This document shows, piece by piece, positions 44,386-53,756 of a DNA stretch of 64,000 nt (its first letter is position 1; every line of letters begins with the position of its first letter). This stretch comes from Caballeronia catudaia. GTDB lineage: Bacteria > Pseudomonadota > Gammaproteobacteria > Burkholderiales > Burkholderiaceae. A program made the translations under genes and the position numbers. Location: contig NZ_FCOF02000005.1 in NCBI RefSeq assembly GCF_001544755.2, positions 186,001-250,000 of the forward strand. The letters run 5' to 3'. The notes under the pieces are model-generated. The model had not been told where the DNA came from. It saw only the letters and a program-made list of their open reading frames with translations, and did no database searches.

Positions 44386-45352
44386 TCGGCTTGCGCTTGA
44401 AGAGCGCGAGGTAAGGATTGGGATTGATCTGCGCGCCGTCGACGATCACTTCGAAATGCAGGTGCGGGCCCGTGGAACGTCCGGTCGAGCCGATCTCCGC
44501 GATTTCCTGTTGGGGCATGACGTAGTCGCCGGGCTTCACGAGGATGCGCGACGCATGCCCGTAGCGCGTCACCATGCCGTTGCTGTGACGGACATCGACC
44601 GCATAGCCATAACCGTTGCGCTCGCCGGCCTGCACGACGCGTCCGCCCGCGCTCGCAAGAATCGGCGTGCCGGTCGGCGCGACCATATCGATGCCAGGAT
44701 GAAAGCTGAGCCGCCCGGTGAACGGATCGAAACGATTGCCATAGGGCGAGCCGCTGCGCGCGGTGGGCGCGGGATTGCGGCCCGGAAACGCCATGAACGC
44801 CGCGTAATGCGTGAGCGTCTGCGTTTGCAGTAGCGACACCTCGTCGTTCAGACAGTCGATGATGCGCCGCGCGCCCCTGAGACGCTGGCGCGGCGTGCCG
44901 CTGCTTGCCCGCCCCGTGTCGCACAGGCGCGGCGGCAGCGCAGGTCCGCCCGCGCCGTCGAGCGCCGCGGCGCCTTCCTCGCTGTCGGGCAGCGGCGGCA
45001 CGTCGTGCACGCCGGACGGGCCGCTGGTGCCGCGCGCGGCCTTCAGACGATCGTCGAAATCATGCAGTTCATGCACCTGCGCGGACAGCCCTTCGACGCG
45101 CGGCGTGAGTTCGATCAGCGCGGCATTGAGGCGGCCGAGTTCCTCGATCTCGTACGAGCGGCGCGACATCAGCGCCTGCTCCTCGCCGAGATGGCTGCGG
45201 GCGAACATCGTGCCGATAGCAATGCCGAGCGCGAGCGCGGCGATCAGAAGCGCGACGCCGCCGATGATCGCGATGGCGCGCGCCGTGCGTGCCTCGACGA
45301 AACGGATGCGCTGGTGGGACATGGTCCGGCGTGACCAGATGACGAAAGCCAT
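44372..45352 (-). CDS. membrane-anchored M23 family metallopeptidase
   Basis: A 326-residue LytM-type endopeptidase. One membrane helix lies near residues 22-50, a coiled-coil stalk and an Ala/Pro-rich linker follow, then the M23 domain with zinc ligands in HPGIDMV and HLHFE and the GNRFDPFTGR segment. It should cut peptidoglycan cross-bridges in the periplasm, or act as a regulator if inactive; all key residues seem present. A second ATG at 45322 is an equally possible start, neither having a clear ribosome site. Confidence 0.87.
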   Translation of the reverse strand: MAFVIWSRRTMSHQRIRFVEARTARAIAIIGGVALLIAALALGIAIGTMFARSHLGEEQALMSRRSYEIEELGRLNAALIELTPRVEGLSAQVHELHDFDDRLKAARGTSGPSGVHDVPPLPDSEEGAAALDGAGGPALPPRLCDTGRASSGTPRQRLRGARRIIDCLNDEVSLLQTQTLTHYAAFMAFPGRNPAPTARSGSPYGNRFDPFTGRLSFHPGIDMVAPTGTPILASAGGRVVQAGERNGYGYAVDVRHSNGMVTRYGHASRILVKPGDYVMPQQEIAEIGSTGRSTGPHLHFEVIVDGAQINPNPYLALFKRKPNAQS

Positions 45353-45608
45353 CAGCGCACGCGGCGGCCGGTCGAGCCGGCGGAAGAAAAACTAGGAAAA
45401 ATCACGGGGATGGAGTGCGCCGCGCTCTCCACGGCAAAGCAATGAAACTGGGCGGCGATTATGCCGCACGCTTCGTCCGCAAGTGATGTTTAAACAGGAT
45501 GTCGAAGCAAAATTACATGATTACAGCGAGTCAAATTTTGTGGCGCGCGAACGGGCGGGATTTGCTAGCACATTTAGGTTTTATTGGCGGTCAAAAAGTA
45601 TCGATCCA

Positions 45609-46586
45609 TCAGGATGACTTGACGTCGACCCAGGCCATGTGCTCACCATCGCCCATCAGGAATGCGCGGTTCGCTTCGGCCGCCGCGCGCAGATAGTCCC
45701 ACACGGCCGTGATGCGCTTCAGCTTGCGCAGGTCCTCGCGGCATGACAGATAGAAGGCGCGCGTCACGACGATCTCGTCGGGCAGCACCGGCACGAAGCG
45801 CGGGTCGGGCGAGGTCATGAAACACGGCAGGATCGCGAGCGCGCGCCCTTGCAGCGCCGCGAAATATTGCGCGATCGCGCTCGTGCTGCGCCAGCGCGAC
45901 ACCGCGCCCGGCACGGCGCGTTCGAGATACAGCAGTTCGTAGCTGAACGCGAGATCGTCGATATAACTGGCGAAGCGATGCCGTCGCAAGTCCTCGGCGC
46001 TGCGGATCGGTTCGTGCGCTTCGAGATACTCGGCCGTCGCGTAGAGCTTGAGCCGGTATTCGCACAGCTTCGTGTAGACGTACTGGCCCTGCTCGGGGCG
46101 CTCGAGCGTCACCGCGATATCCGCCTCGCGCTTGGAAAGGCTCACGAAATGCGGCACCGGCAGCAAGTCGATGGAAATGTTCGGATGCGCGTCCTGAAAG
46201 CGCGCGAGCTGCGGCGCGAGAAAGAAGCAGCCGAAGCCTTCCGTCGACCCGACGCGCACATGGCCCGACAACGCATGGCCGGTATTGGCGATCTGCTCGG
46301 TGGCCGATTGCACCGTCGTCTCGATCGAATCGACGAAACCGAGCAGGCGTTGGCCTTCGGCGGTCAGAATGAATCCGCCGCTGCGCGACTTGTCGAACAG
46401 CAAGGTGCCGAGCGCGTCTTCGAGCGCGCGCACGCGCCGCGCGACCGTCGTGTAATCGACCCCGAGGCGCTTGGCTGCGCCGCTCGCGCGCTGCGTGCGG
46501 GCGACTTCGAGGAAAAAGCGCAGATCGTCCCAGTTGAGGCGAGCGAGGTCGAGTTTGCCGGCGTTTTGCATGGCTTTTTTTTGCAT
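45609..46586 (-). CDS. LysR-family regulator, probable mmsAB regulator
   Basis: A 325-residue LysR protein. The HTH is at the N-terminus (DDLRFFLEVARTQRASGAAKRLG, with TVARRVRALE) and the effector domain follows. ATG 46571 is an alternative start five codons downstream. It is divergent from mmsA with a 188-bp AT-rich intergenic region, the usual layout of an activator and its target. The inducer is unknown, possibly 3-hydroxyisobutyrate. Confidence 0.85.
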   Translation of the reverse strand: MQKKAMQNAGKLDLARLNWDDLRFFLEVARTQRASGAAKRLGVDYTTVARRVRALEDALGTLLFDKSRSGGFILTAEGQRLLGFVDSIETTVQSATEQIANTGHALSGHVRVGSTEGFGCFFLAPQLARFQDAHPNISIDLLPVPHFVSLSKREADIAVTLERPEQGQYVYTKLCEYRLKLYATAEYLEAHEPIRSAEDLRRHRFASYIDDLAFSYELLYLERAVPGAVSRWRSTSAIAQYFAALQGRALAILPCFMTSPDPRFVPVLPDEIVVTRAFYLSCREDLRKLKRITAVWDYLRAAAEANRAFLMGDGEHMAWVDVKSS

Positions 46587-46774
46587 ATCGATCGGGTATT
46601 TTTATAGTGCCATGATGGACTTTTGCATAACTATACTCAACTAAACGAGCCTGCAAGATCACGGGCCGATTTCTCAAAAGACGGAGACGACATGCTTTTC
46701 CCCTTGCGTCGCATCGGCGCGTCTTCGCTTTCCCCTCTCCGTATGTCCGCAACCTTCCTATCAAGGAGTGACTC

Positions 46775-48307
46775 GTGAATATCGCTGCTGAACATCCGGC
46801 GCAGAGTGCGTCCGTCCGTACGGCCAAGCTGCTCATCGACGGCCAGTTCGTGGATTCGAAGACGGCCGAATGGCGCGACATCGTCAATCCAGCGACGCAG
46901 GAAGTGGTCGGCCGCGTGCCCTTCGCGACGAAGGATGAAGTCGATGCCGCGGTCGCGGCGGCGCACAAGGCGTTTCAGACGTGGCGCACCACGCCGCTCG
47001 GCGTGCGCATGCGCCTGATGCTCAAGTTTCAGGATCTCGTGCGCCAGAACCAGAAGCGCATCGCACAGACGCTCACGGCCGAGCAAGGCAAGACGCTCGC
47101 CGATGCCGAGGGCGACATCTTCCGCGGGCTCGAAGTCGTCGAGCATGCGTGTTCGATCAGCACGCTGCAGCAAGGCGAATTCTCTGAAAACGTCGCGGGC
47201 GGCGTCGATACCTATACGCTACGTCAGCCGATCGGCGTCTGCGCGGGCATCACGCCGTTCAATTTCCCGGCGATGATCCCGCTCTGGATGTTCCCGATGG
47301 CGATCGTCTGCGGCAACACCTTCGTGCTGAAGCCGTCGGAACAGGACCCGCTCTCGACGATGGAACTCGTCGAACTCGCGCTCGAAGCGGGCATTCCGGC
47401 GGGCGTGCTCAACGTCGTGCATGGCGGCAAGGAAGTGGTCGACGCGATCTGCACGCATCCCGACATCAAGGCGATTTCCTTCGTCGGCTCGACGGCTGTC
47501 GGCACGCACGTCTACAACCTCGCGAGTCAGCACGGCAAGCGCGTGCAGTCGATGATGGGCGCGAAGAATCACGCCGTCGTCCTGCCCGACGCGAACAAGG
47601 AGCAGACGCTCAACGCGCTCGCGGGCGCGGGCTTCGGCGCGGCGGGGCAGCGCTGCATGGCGACGTCGGTGGCGGTGTTCGTCGGGGCATCGAAGGACTG
47701 GGTGCCGGAGCTGGTCGAGCGGGCGAAGGCGCTCAAGGTCAACGCGGGCATGGAGCCGAACACGGACGTCGGTCCGGTCGTGTCGAAAGCCGCAAAGGAG
47801 CGGATTCTCGGTTTGATCGGCAAAGGCGTCGAAGAGGGCGCGACACTCGCGCTCGATGGCCGCGGTATCGACGTGAAGGGCTACGAAAGCGGCAACTTCA
47901 TCGGCCCGACGGTCTTCACGAACGTGAACCCCGACATGTCGATCTACAAGACCGAGATCTTCGGCCCGGTGCTGTGCGTGCTCGAAGCGGAGTCGCTCGA
48001 TGACGCCATCGCGCTCGTCAACCGCAATCCGATGGGCAATGGCGTCGGACTTTTCACGCAGAGCGGCGCGGCGGCGCGCAAGTTCCAGAGCGAGATCGAC
48101 ATCGGTCAGGTGGGCATCAACATTCCGATTCCGGTACCGGTGCCGGCCTTCAGCTTCACGGGCTCGCGCGGCTCGAAGCTCGGCGATCTCGGGCCGTATG
48201 GCAAGCAGGTCGTGCAGTTTTATACGCAGACGAAAACCGTCACCGCCCGCTGGTTCGACGACGCCACCGTGAACGACGGCGTGAACACGACCATCTCGCT
48301 TCGCTGA
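46775..48307 (+). CDS. mmsA: CoA-acylating methylmalonate-semialdehyde dehydrogenase
   Basis: A 510-residue aldehyde dehydrogenase. The MMSDH-specific ITPFNFPAMIP segment and catalytic Cys294 in GQRCMA are present, and the family's IPIPVPVPAFSFTG ending is clear. It converts methylmalonate semialdehyde to propionyl-CoA in valine and thymine breakdown. The start codon is GTG at 46775 with AAGGAG upstream. It is followed 12 bp later by mmsB, the preceding step, so the pair forms an operon. Confidence 0.92.
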   Translation: MNIAAEHPAQSASVRTAKLLIDGQFVDSKTAEWRDIVNPATQEVVGRVPFATKDEVDAAVAAAHKAFQTWRTTPLGVRMRLMLKFQDLVRQNQKRIAQTLTAEQGKTLADAEGDIFRGLEVVEHACSISTLQQGEFSENVAGGVDTYTLRQPIGVCAGITPFNFPAMIPLWMFPMAIVCGNTFVLKPSEQDPLSTMELVELALEAGIPAGVLNVVHGGKEVVDAICTHPDIKAISFVGSTAVGTHVYNLASQHGKRVQSMMGAKNHAVVLPDANKEQTLNALAGAGFGAAGQRCMATSVAVFVGASKDWVPELVERAKALKVNAGMEPNTDVGPVVSKAAKERILGLIGKGVEEGATLALDGRGIDVKGYESGNFIGPTVFTNVNPDMSIYKTEIFGPVLCVLEAESLDDAIALVNRNPMGNGVGLFTQSGAAARKFQSEIDIGQVGINIPIPVPVPAFSFTGSRGSKLGDLGPYGKQVVQFYTQTKTVTARWFDDATVNDGVNTTISLR

Positions 48308-48319
48308 GGGAGATTTCTC

Positions 48320-49216
48320 ATGCAAATCGGCTTCGTTGGCTTGGGTCACATGGGCGGTCCGATGGCCGCCAATCTGTTGAAAGCGGGCCACGCCGTGACG
48401 GCGTTCGATCTCGTGCCGGCGGCGCTCGATGCGGCGAAAGCGGCAGGCGCGACCCTCGCCGCATCGCCGCGCGCGGCGGCCGAGGGCGCGGAAGTCGTCA
48501 TCACGATGCTGCCCGCCGCGCAACACGTCAAAGCGGTTTATCTGAACGATGACGGCGTGCTCGCGGGTGTCACCAAAGGCGTGCCGCTCGTCGACAGCAG
48601 CACGATCGATCCAGCCACCGCAAAGCTCATCGGCGAGGCGGCGGGCCGCCAGGGCAATCCGTTCGCCGATGCGCCCGTGTCGGGCGGCGTCGTCGGCGCG
48701 CAGGCGGGCACGCTGACCTTCATGGTCGGCGCGGACGAAGCGCTTTTCGAAACGCTGCGTCCCGTGCTGTCCGGAATGGGGAAAAACATGGTGCGCTGCG
48801 GCGAGACCGGCACGGGTCAGATCGCGAAGATCTGCAACAACCTGCTGCTCGGGATTTCCATGATCGGCGTCGCGGAAGCGATGAAACTCGGCGAAACGCT
48901 CGGCATCGATCCGACGAAACTTGCAGGCATTTTGAACACATCGACGGGACGTTGCTGGAGTTCCGATACGTGTAATCCCTATCCGGGCATCATCGAAACG
49001 GCGCCGGCTTCGCGCGGTTATTCGGGCGGATTCGGCGCGGACCTCATGCTGAAGGATCTGGGCCTCGCCGTCGATGCGGCGCGTGGCGCAAAGCAGCCGG
49101 TTTTCATGGGCGCGCTGGCACAACAGTTGTATCAGTCGATGAGCCAGCAGGGGCTCGGCGGACTCGATTTTTCAGGCATTATCAAGCTATATGCGAAGCA
49201 ACAAAACGAGCAATAA
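48320..49216 (+). CDS. mmsB: 3-hydroxyisobutyrate dehydrogenase
   Basis: A 298-residue beta-hydroxyacid dehydrogenase. NAD-binding GLGHMGGP opens the protein, DAPVSGG forms the substrate loop, and the catalytic Lys is in GQIAKICNN. It oxidises 3-hydroxyisobutyrate to methylmalonate semialdehyde for MmsA. GGGAGA precedes the ATG. Family and pathway assignment are firm given the pairing with mmsA. Confidence 0.92.
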   Translation: MQIGFVGLGHMGGPMAANLLKAGHAVTAFDLVPAALDAAKAAGATLAASPRAAAEGAEVVITMLPAAQHVKAVYLNDDGVLAGVTKGVPLVDSSTIDPATAKLIGEAAGRQGNPFADAPVSGGVVGAQAGTLTFMVGADEALFETLRPVLSGMGKNMVRCGETGTGQIAKICNNLLLGISMIGVAEAMKLGETLGIDPTKLAGILNTSTGRCWSSDTCNPYPGIIETAPASRGYSGGFGADLMLKDLGLAVDAARGAKQPVFMGALAQQLYQSMSQQGLGGLDFSGIIKLYAKQQNEQ

Positions 49217-49238
49217 GTAATCTGACGAGTAAATGACC

Positions 49239-49258
49239 CGGCACGCACGTGCGTGCCG
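49239..49258. terminator. perfect palindrome after mmsB, probable hairpin
   Basis: A 20-base exact palindrome (CGGCACGC on the left arm, ACGT centre) 22 bases after the mmsB stop. It can fold to an 8-bp stem but is not followed by a T run, so it may be a weak terminator, an RNA stabiliser or an operator. Confidence 0.45.
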
Positions 49259-49480
49259 AATTGGGGTCAATAAATAACGGCTTTATTAAGTTGCACTGCA
49301 CAACGCGTCGCGCAAACGCATACTGGGCGTGGTCATCGGGATAACGATGATTCGCTTTCCACAAAATTGTCCTATTCTGAAAGCACGACGCCCGTCTACC
49401 GTTCGAGTCGAACGCTCCGGTTGCGCCACGGTGCTGGTAGAACGTCCGTCATTTTCGGGCAATCAGATGAGGAGTACGCG

Positions 49481-49837
49481 ATGCAAGTAACACGACACTT
49501 AAATATGGAATTGCGGCACGCCACGGTGCCGACTTATGTAGCCAGCTATTTCTTTCCGTTGCTGCTATTGGCATACGAAGTCTGGCGCGTGGGTTCCTGG
49601 GTGGCGGTGAACGGCTTCAACTTCATGAACTTCAACTCGATGGGTTATGAGTTCGCGTTGATGATCGCCGTGTTCTGCATGCAAGTCATCGTGGAAATCG
49701 CGTTCCTCGCAGGCGCTGTTCTGACGAAGCACAAGGACGTTGGGCACAGAGTGGCGAATCTGCTGCTGGGGCTTTTCTGCTCGATGGTCGTGCTCGGTTT
49801 CGACCTTGCACTGCAATATGGCCTGAGCGGAAGTTAA
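49481..49837 (+). CDS. small membrane protein with three predicted spans
   Basis: A 118-residue hydrophobic protein with three clear spans (near residues 20-36, 48-75 and 88-110) and no signal peptide. Ribosome site GAGGAG precedes the ATG at 49481, and the longer upstream frame is not supported. A strong terminator follows. No family recognised and no operon partner. Confidence 0.66.
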   Translation: MQVTRHLNMELRHATVPTYVASYFFPLLLLAYEVWRVGSWVAVNGFNFMNFNSMGYEFALMIAVFCMQVIVEIAFLAGAVLTKHKDVGHRVANLLLGLFCSMVVLGFDLALQYGLSGS

Positions 49838-49866
49838 GCCAAAACGAATTACTTTTCCGAAGAGGA

Positions 49867-49900
49867 AAACGCCGGTTGTTCTCAACCGGCGTTTCTTTTT
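49867..49900 (+). terminator. intrinsic terminator of the small membrane protein gene
   Basis: A perfect 12-bp stem (49867-49878 with 49883-49894), a TTCT loop, and a CTTTTT tail, 29 bases after the stop. It is oriented to end rightward transcription before the convergent flavoprotein gene. Confidence 0.9.
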
Positions 49901-49923
49901 GATGCAGTGCAACTCGAATCGAT

Positions 49924-51360
49924 TCAGCAACCGGCTGCACTTGCCAGTGCTGGCGGCGTTTCGGATCGTTCCTCATAGCATTTCCTGTCCGCATCCTTTA
50001 GCGCGCCGCGCAGCCCTTCCTCCACAACCGGATGATAAAAGGGCAGCTTGAGCGCGTCATCCAGCGTCAGTTCCAGTTGCAACGCCCATGCGAGCAGATG
50101 GCCTAAGTGCTCCATCGCCGGGCCGCAGCCTTGCGCGCCGCGCAGCTTGCCGGTTTTCGCGTCGGCATAGACGTGCAGGAGGCCGCGATTCTGCCGCATC
50201 ACGCGACTGCGCCCCTGATTTTCGAACGAGGCTTCTCCGGTCACCGTCATCTGCTTGTCGAGATTGTCGTATGACGCGCCGACGATCGCCACCTGCGGCT
50301 CGCTGAACACGATCGAAAACGGCACTTTGCGTTTGACCGATTGCACGTCGGGGAAGCGTGCGGCGTTGTCGCCGGCAAGCTTGCCTTCGTCGGCGGCGTC
50401 GTGAAGCCACGGGCGCGTGCCGTCGCAATCGCCCGCGACGAAGATGGTGCTCTGTCCGCATTGCATCGTCGTTTCATCGAAGAGCGGCACGCCTTTCCCA
50501 TTCAGTTCGATGCCCGCGTTTTGCAGCGCGAGCGGCTCGAGATTCGGCGCGCGGCCGGTAGCGGCGAGCACGAGATCGAAGGTTTCCGCGTGCGCTTCGC
50601 CATCGGCTGATTTGAAGCGAAGGAACGGCTTGTCGTCACGCAGGGACATCTCGTCGAACTTCGCTTCGGGATCGAAATAGAATTCGTCGGCGAGCGCGGC
50701 GGCGAGCGCATCGCGTACGGGCTTGTCGGTGAGCGCCGCGACGCCGCCACCTTTGCCGAACATGAAAATCTCGACGCCCAGACGCGCGAGGGCCTGCCCG
50801 AGCTCCAGCGCGATCGGTCCCGTGCCGAATACGGCGATGCGCTTGGGCAGCGTGCGCAGCTCGAAGAGATCGTCGCTCGTGACGAGCTTGTCGCCGAACA
50901 CCTTCAGCTCGTCGGGCACCGTGGGCGCCGCGCCCGTCGCGATCACGATACCCTTCGCTTGCACGCGCGTAGCCTCGCCGACCGTCAGCCGCGTCGCCGA
51001 TTCGAAGCGCGCCTGGCCGCGCAGGAGCAGTCCGTCCGGCAGCGCGTCGATCTCTTCGAGCACGCCCTTGACGAAGTAATCCCGCTCGCGACGCACATAG
51101 TCGAGCACATGCGCATAGTCGGCTTCGAGCGCATGCGTGCCTTCGATGCCGCGCGGCGCGAGCGCGTGCGCATCGTGCAGGCCGTTGGCCGCCGCGAGCA
51201 GCAGCTTGGACGGCATGCAGCCGACGCGCGCGCAGGTCGTGCCGAGCTCGCCGCTCTCGATGAGCACCGCGTTCACGCCCGCGAGCCGCGCCGCGCGAAA
51301 CGCGGCCATGCCGGCCGTGCCCGCGCCGATCACGGCGACGTCCACTTCGATCTCGTTCAT
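49924..51360 (-). CDS. dihydrolipoamide dehydrogenase-like flavoprotein
   Basis: A 478-residue pyridine nucleotide-disulfide oxidoreductase. FAD-binding GAGTAG lies at residues 12-17, the redox-active pair Cys43-Cys48 is in TTCARVGCMPSK, there is a second nucleotide site (FGTGPIALE), and the C-terminal YHPVVEE holds the His-Glu proton relay. No 2-oxoacid dehydrogenase E1 or E2 genes are adjacent, so it may serve a different partner or be a soluble quinone or transhydrogenase-type enzyme. The SDR gene upstream (34 bp) is probably in the same operon. Confidence 0.84.
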   Translation of the reverse strand: MNEIEVDVAVIGAGTAGMAAFRAARLAGVNAVLIESGELGTTCARVGCMPSKLLLAAANGLHDAHALAPRGIEGTHALEADYAHVLDYVRRERDYFVKGVLEEIDALPDGLLLRGQARFESATRLTVGEATRVQAKGIVIATGAAPTVPDELKVFGDKLVTSDDLFELRTLPKRIAVFGTGPIALELGQALARLGVEIFMFGKGGGVAALTDKPVRDALAAALADEFYFDPEAKFDEMSLRDDKPFLRFKSADGEAHAETFDLVLAATGRAPNLEPLALQNAGIELNGKGVPLFDETTMQCGQSTIFVAGDCDGTRPWLHDAADEGKLAGDNAARFPDVQSVKRKVPFSIVFSEPQVAIVGASYDNLDKQMTVTGEASFENQGRSRVMRQNRGLLHVYADAKTGKLRGAQGCGPAMEHLGHLLAWALQLELTLDDALKLPFYHPVVEEGLRGALKDADRKCYEERSETPPALASAAGC

Positions 51361-51394
51361 TCCGTTTCCCGTCGTTCGAACGTCGACGCGTGCT

Positions 51395-52195
51395 TCAGCC
51401 GTTGTCCGCGAATCCCGGATAAAGCGTCATGCCGCCATCGACGAAAAGCGTCGTGCCGACGACGTAATCGCTTTCGTCGGACGCGAGCCACACGGCCGCG
51501 CGGCCGATATCCTCGACCTCGCCGACGCGACCATACGGAATCAGCGTCAGCAGCTTGTCGAGCTTCTCCTGCGTGTCCCATGCGTCCTTGTTGATCGGTG
51601 TGCGGATCGCGCCGGGCGCGATGCCGTTCACGCGGATGCGCTGCGGCGCGACTTCCTGCGCCAGCGTTTTCATCATCATCTGGATGCCGCCCTTGGACGC
51701 CGCGTAGTTCGCATGTCCCGCCCACGGAATGACTTCGTGCACCGAGCTCATGCAGATGATCTTGCCGAGCGCCTTCGACACGTCGCGCATGCCGCGCAGC
51801 TCGAACTCGCGCACCGCGCGCTGCGCCGTGAGGAATTGCCCGGTGAGATTCGTTTCGATGACCGTCTTCCAGTCGGCGAGCGTGATCGCGGTGAACTTCG
51901 CGTCCTTCTGCAAGCCGGAATTCGCGACGACGATATCCACCGTGCCCCAGCGTTTTACGACCGCGTCGAACATCGAATCGACCTGCGCTTCGTCAGCCAC
52001 GTCCGCGCCGATGGCAAACGCTTCGCCGCCTTTTGCGCTGATTGCAGCGGCGAGCTTCTCGGCGGGCTCCGCGTGCGCGTGATAGTTGATGGCGACGTGC
52101 GCGCCCGCATCGGCGAGCGCAATCGCGACGCCCGAGCCGATGCCCGAACTCGCGCCCGTCACGAGCGCGATCTGGCCTGCGAGGGGTTGGTGCAT
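51395..52195 (-). CDS. SDR-family oxidoreductase, glucose 1-dehydrogenase-like
   Basis: A 266-residue classical SDR: TGASSGIG, then VANSG, then Ser and Tyr/Lys in SSVHEVIPWAGHANYAASKGG. Family members often reduce or oxidise sugars with NAD(P), for which the 'glucose 1-dehydrogenase' label is conventional. It lies downstream of glgA on the same strand (55 bp), so it may be part of the glycogen operon or of the flavoprotein operon. Substrate unproven. Confidence 0.82.
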   Translation of the reverse strand: MHQPLAGQIALVTGASSGIGSGVAIALADAGAHVAINYHAHAEPAEKLAAAISAKGGEAFAIGADVADEAQVDSMFDAVVKRWGTVDIVVANSGLQKDAKFTAITLADWKTVIETNLTGQFLTAQRAVREFELRGMRDVSKALGKIICMSSVHEVIPWAGHANYAASKGGIQMMMKTLAQEVAPQRIRVNGIAPGAIRTPINKDAWDTQEKLDKLLTLIPYGRVGEVEDIGRAAVWLASDESDYVVGTTLFVDGGMTLYPGFADNG

Positions 52196-52250
52196 GTGCG
52201 TTTCCGTCAGAGGTTTCCGTGTGGATCGCAAAATGCGCGCCCGCCGGATG

Positions 52251-53717
52251 TCACGGGCCGAGCAAACCCTGATACACCTCGGCGTACGCGAGCGCCGCCG
52301 CTTCCCAGCCGAAGTTCTGGCCCATCGCGCGCTTGACGACCGCTTTCCAGTCCGTGCGCCGCGCCTTGAGCGCGAACGCGCGCCGGATCGCACCGACGAT
52401 GCCCGCGCGGTCGAAGGTATCGAAGACGAAGCCGGTCGCGAGATCGTCGGCGAGATTTTCGAGCGAGGAATCGGCGACGGTATCCGCGAGCCCGCCCACG
52501 CGATGCACGAGCGGCAGCGAGCCATAAGCCAGCGCGTAGAGCTGCGTGAGCCCGCACGGCTCGAAGCGCGACGGCACCATCACGATATCGCTGCCGGCGA
52601 TGATCGAATGCGACAGCGTCTCGTCGAAGCCGAGCTCGACCGCGACCGCGCCCGGATGCGCCGCCGCGGCGTTCTTCATGCCGGTTTCGAGCGCAGGGTC
52701 GCCGGTGCCGAGCACGACGAGCTGGCCGCCGCGCTGCACGATATCGGGCACGGCCGAGAGCAGCAGATCGAGACCCTTCTGCTCGGTCAGCCGGCTCACG
52801 ACGCCGAAGAGCAGGGCGTCGTCGTCTTTGGCGAGGCCCATGCGTTCCTGGAGCGCCGCCTTGCACTTCGACTTGCCCGATCCGGGTTTTGCCGCCGTGT
52901 ATTTCGACGCGATGGATTCATCGACCGACGGGCTCCAGATCGAATAATCGACGCCGTTCAGAATGCCCGTGATGTCATGCGTGCGCGTCTGCAAAAGGCC
53001 GTGCAAGCCCGCGCCGTGCGCCTGCGTCTGGATTTCGCGCGCGTAGGTCGGGCTGACGGTCGTGATACGGTCGGCGTAATAGAGGCCCGCCTTCAGGAAG
53101 GAGACGTGACCGTAGAACTCCAGCCCTTCCATCGCGTAGAAGTCGCCCGGAAGTTGCAGCGCGCCGAATTCGGACGCCGGAAACGTGCCCTGATACGCGA
53201 GGTTGTGCACCGTCATCACGCTCGCCACGTGCGGCGCGCCGCTGCGTTCGAACGCGCGCAGATACGCGGGCGCGAGTCCCGCGTGCCAGTCGTGCGCATG
53301 CACGATATGCGGTTTCCACGCCGGATCGGCGCCCGTCGCGATGCGCGCCGCCGTCCAGCCGAGCAGCGCGAAGCGGCGGTCGTTATCGGCATACGGGTGA
53401 TTCGCCGCATCCATATACGGATTGCCCGGCCGATCGTAGAACGGGTCCGCGCGCACCACGTAGACGGTCACGCCGTGGGGCTTCAGCACGCCGCGCTCGA
53501 GCCGCACGTTGCCCGCGCCGAACGCGCCGCCCAGATCGGCGACGGGTTCGAGATCCGCAAGCCCCGCGAGCACCGCCGGAAAGCCCGGCAGCACGACGCG
53601 CGCATCCGTGCCCAGTTGCGACTGCGCGGGCGGCAGCGCGCCGACCACATCGGCGAGGCCGCCGGTTTTCAACAGCGGAAACATTTCTGCTGCGGCATGC
53701 AGCACGCAAACGGTCAT
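52251..53717 (-). CDS. glgA: glycogen synthase (ADP-glucose type)
   Basis: A 488-residue GT5 enzyme. The N-terminal ADP-glucose-binding KTGGLADV (Lys17) is followed by the double Rossmann GT-B fold with the C-terminal PSRFEPCGL motif. It elongates alpha-1,4-glucan from ADP-glucose. It lies 39 bp downstream of glgC, which supplies the donor. The length is normal for bacterial GlgA. Confidence 0.92.
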   Translation of the reverse strand: MTVCVLHAAAEMFPLLKTGGLADVVGALPPAQSQLGTDARVVLPGFPAVLAGLADLEPVADLGGAFGAGNVRLERGVLKPHGVTVYVVRADPFYDRPGNPYMDAANHPYADNDRRFALLGWTAARIATGADPAWKPHIVHAHDWHAGLAPAYLRAFERSGAPHVASVMTVHNLAYQGTFPASEFGALQLPGDFYAMEGLEFYGHVSFLKAGLYYADRITTVSPTYAREIQTQAHGAGLHGLLQTRTHDITGILNGVDYSIWSPSVDESIASKYTAAKPGSGKSKCKAALQERMGLAKDDDALLFGVVSRLTEQKGLDLLLSAVPDIVQRGGQLVVLGTGDPALETGMKNAAAAHPGAVAVELGFDETLSHSIIAGSDIVMVPSRFEPCGLTQLYALAYGSLPLVHRVGGLADTVADSSLENLADDLATGFVFDTFDRAGIVGAIRRAFALKARRTDWKAVVKRAMGQNFGWEAAALAYAEVYQGLLGP

Positions 53718-53756
53718 CGGCGCTCCTGTCGATTCAGTTCGTGTCGGCGCGTGCGT

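Noticed and set aside
45499..45696. 65-codon rightward frame resembling a SymE-type toxin at a few residues
   Set aside because: The similarity is limited to a short G-x-x-V-x-I pattern, and the frame runs antisense into the LysR gene.
47219..49123. 634-codon leftward frame opposite mmsA and mmsB
   Set aside because: Antisense shadow of two strongly identified genes.
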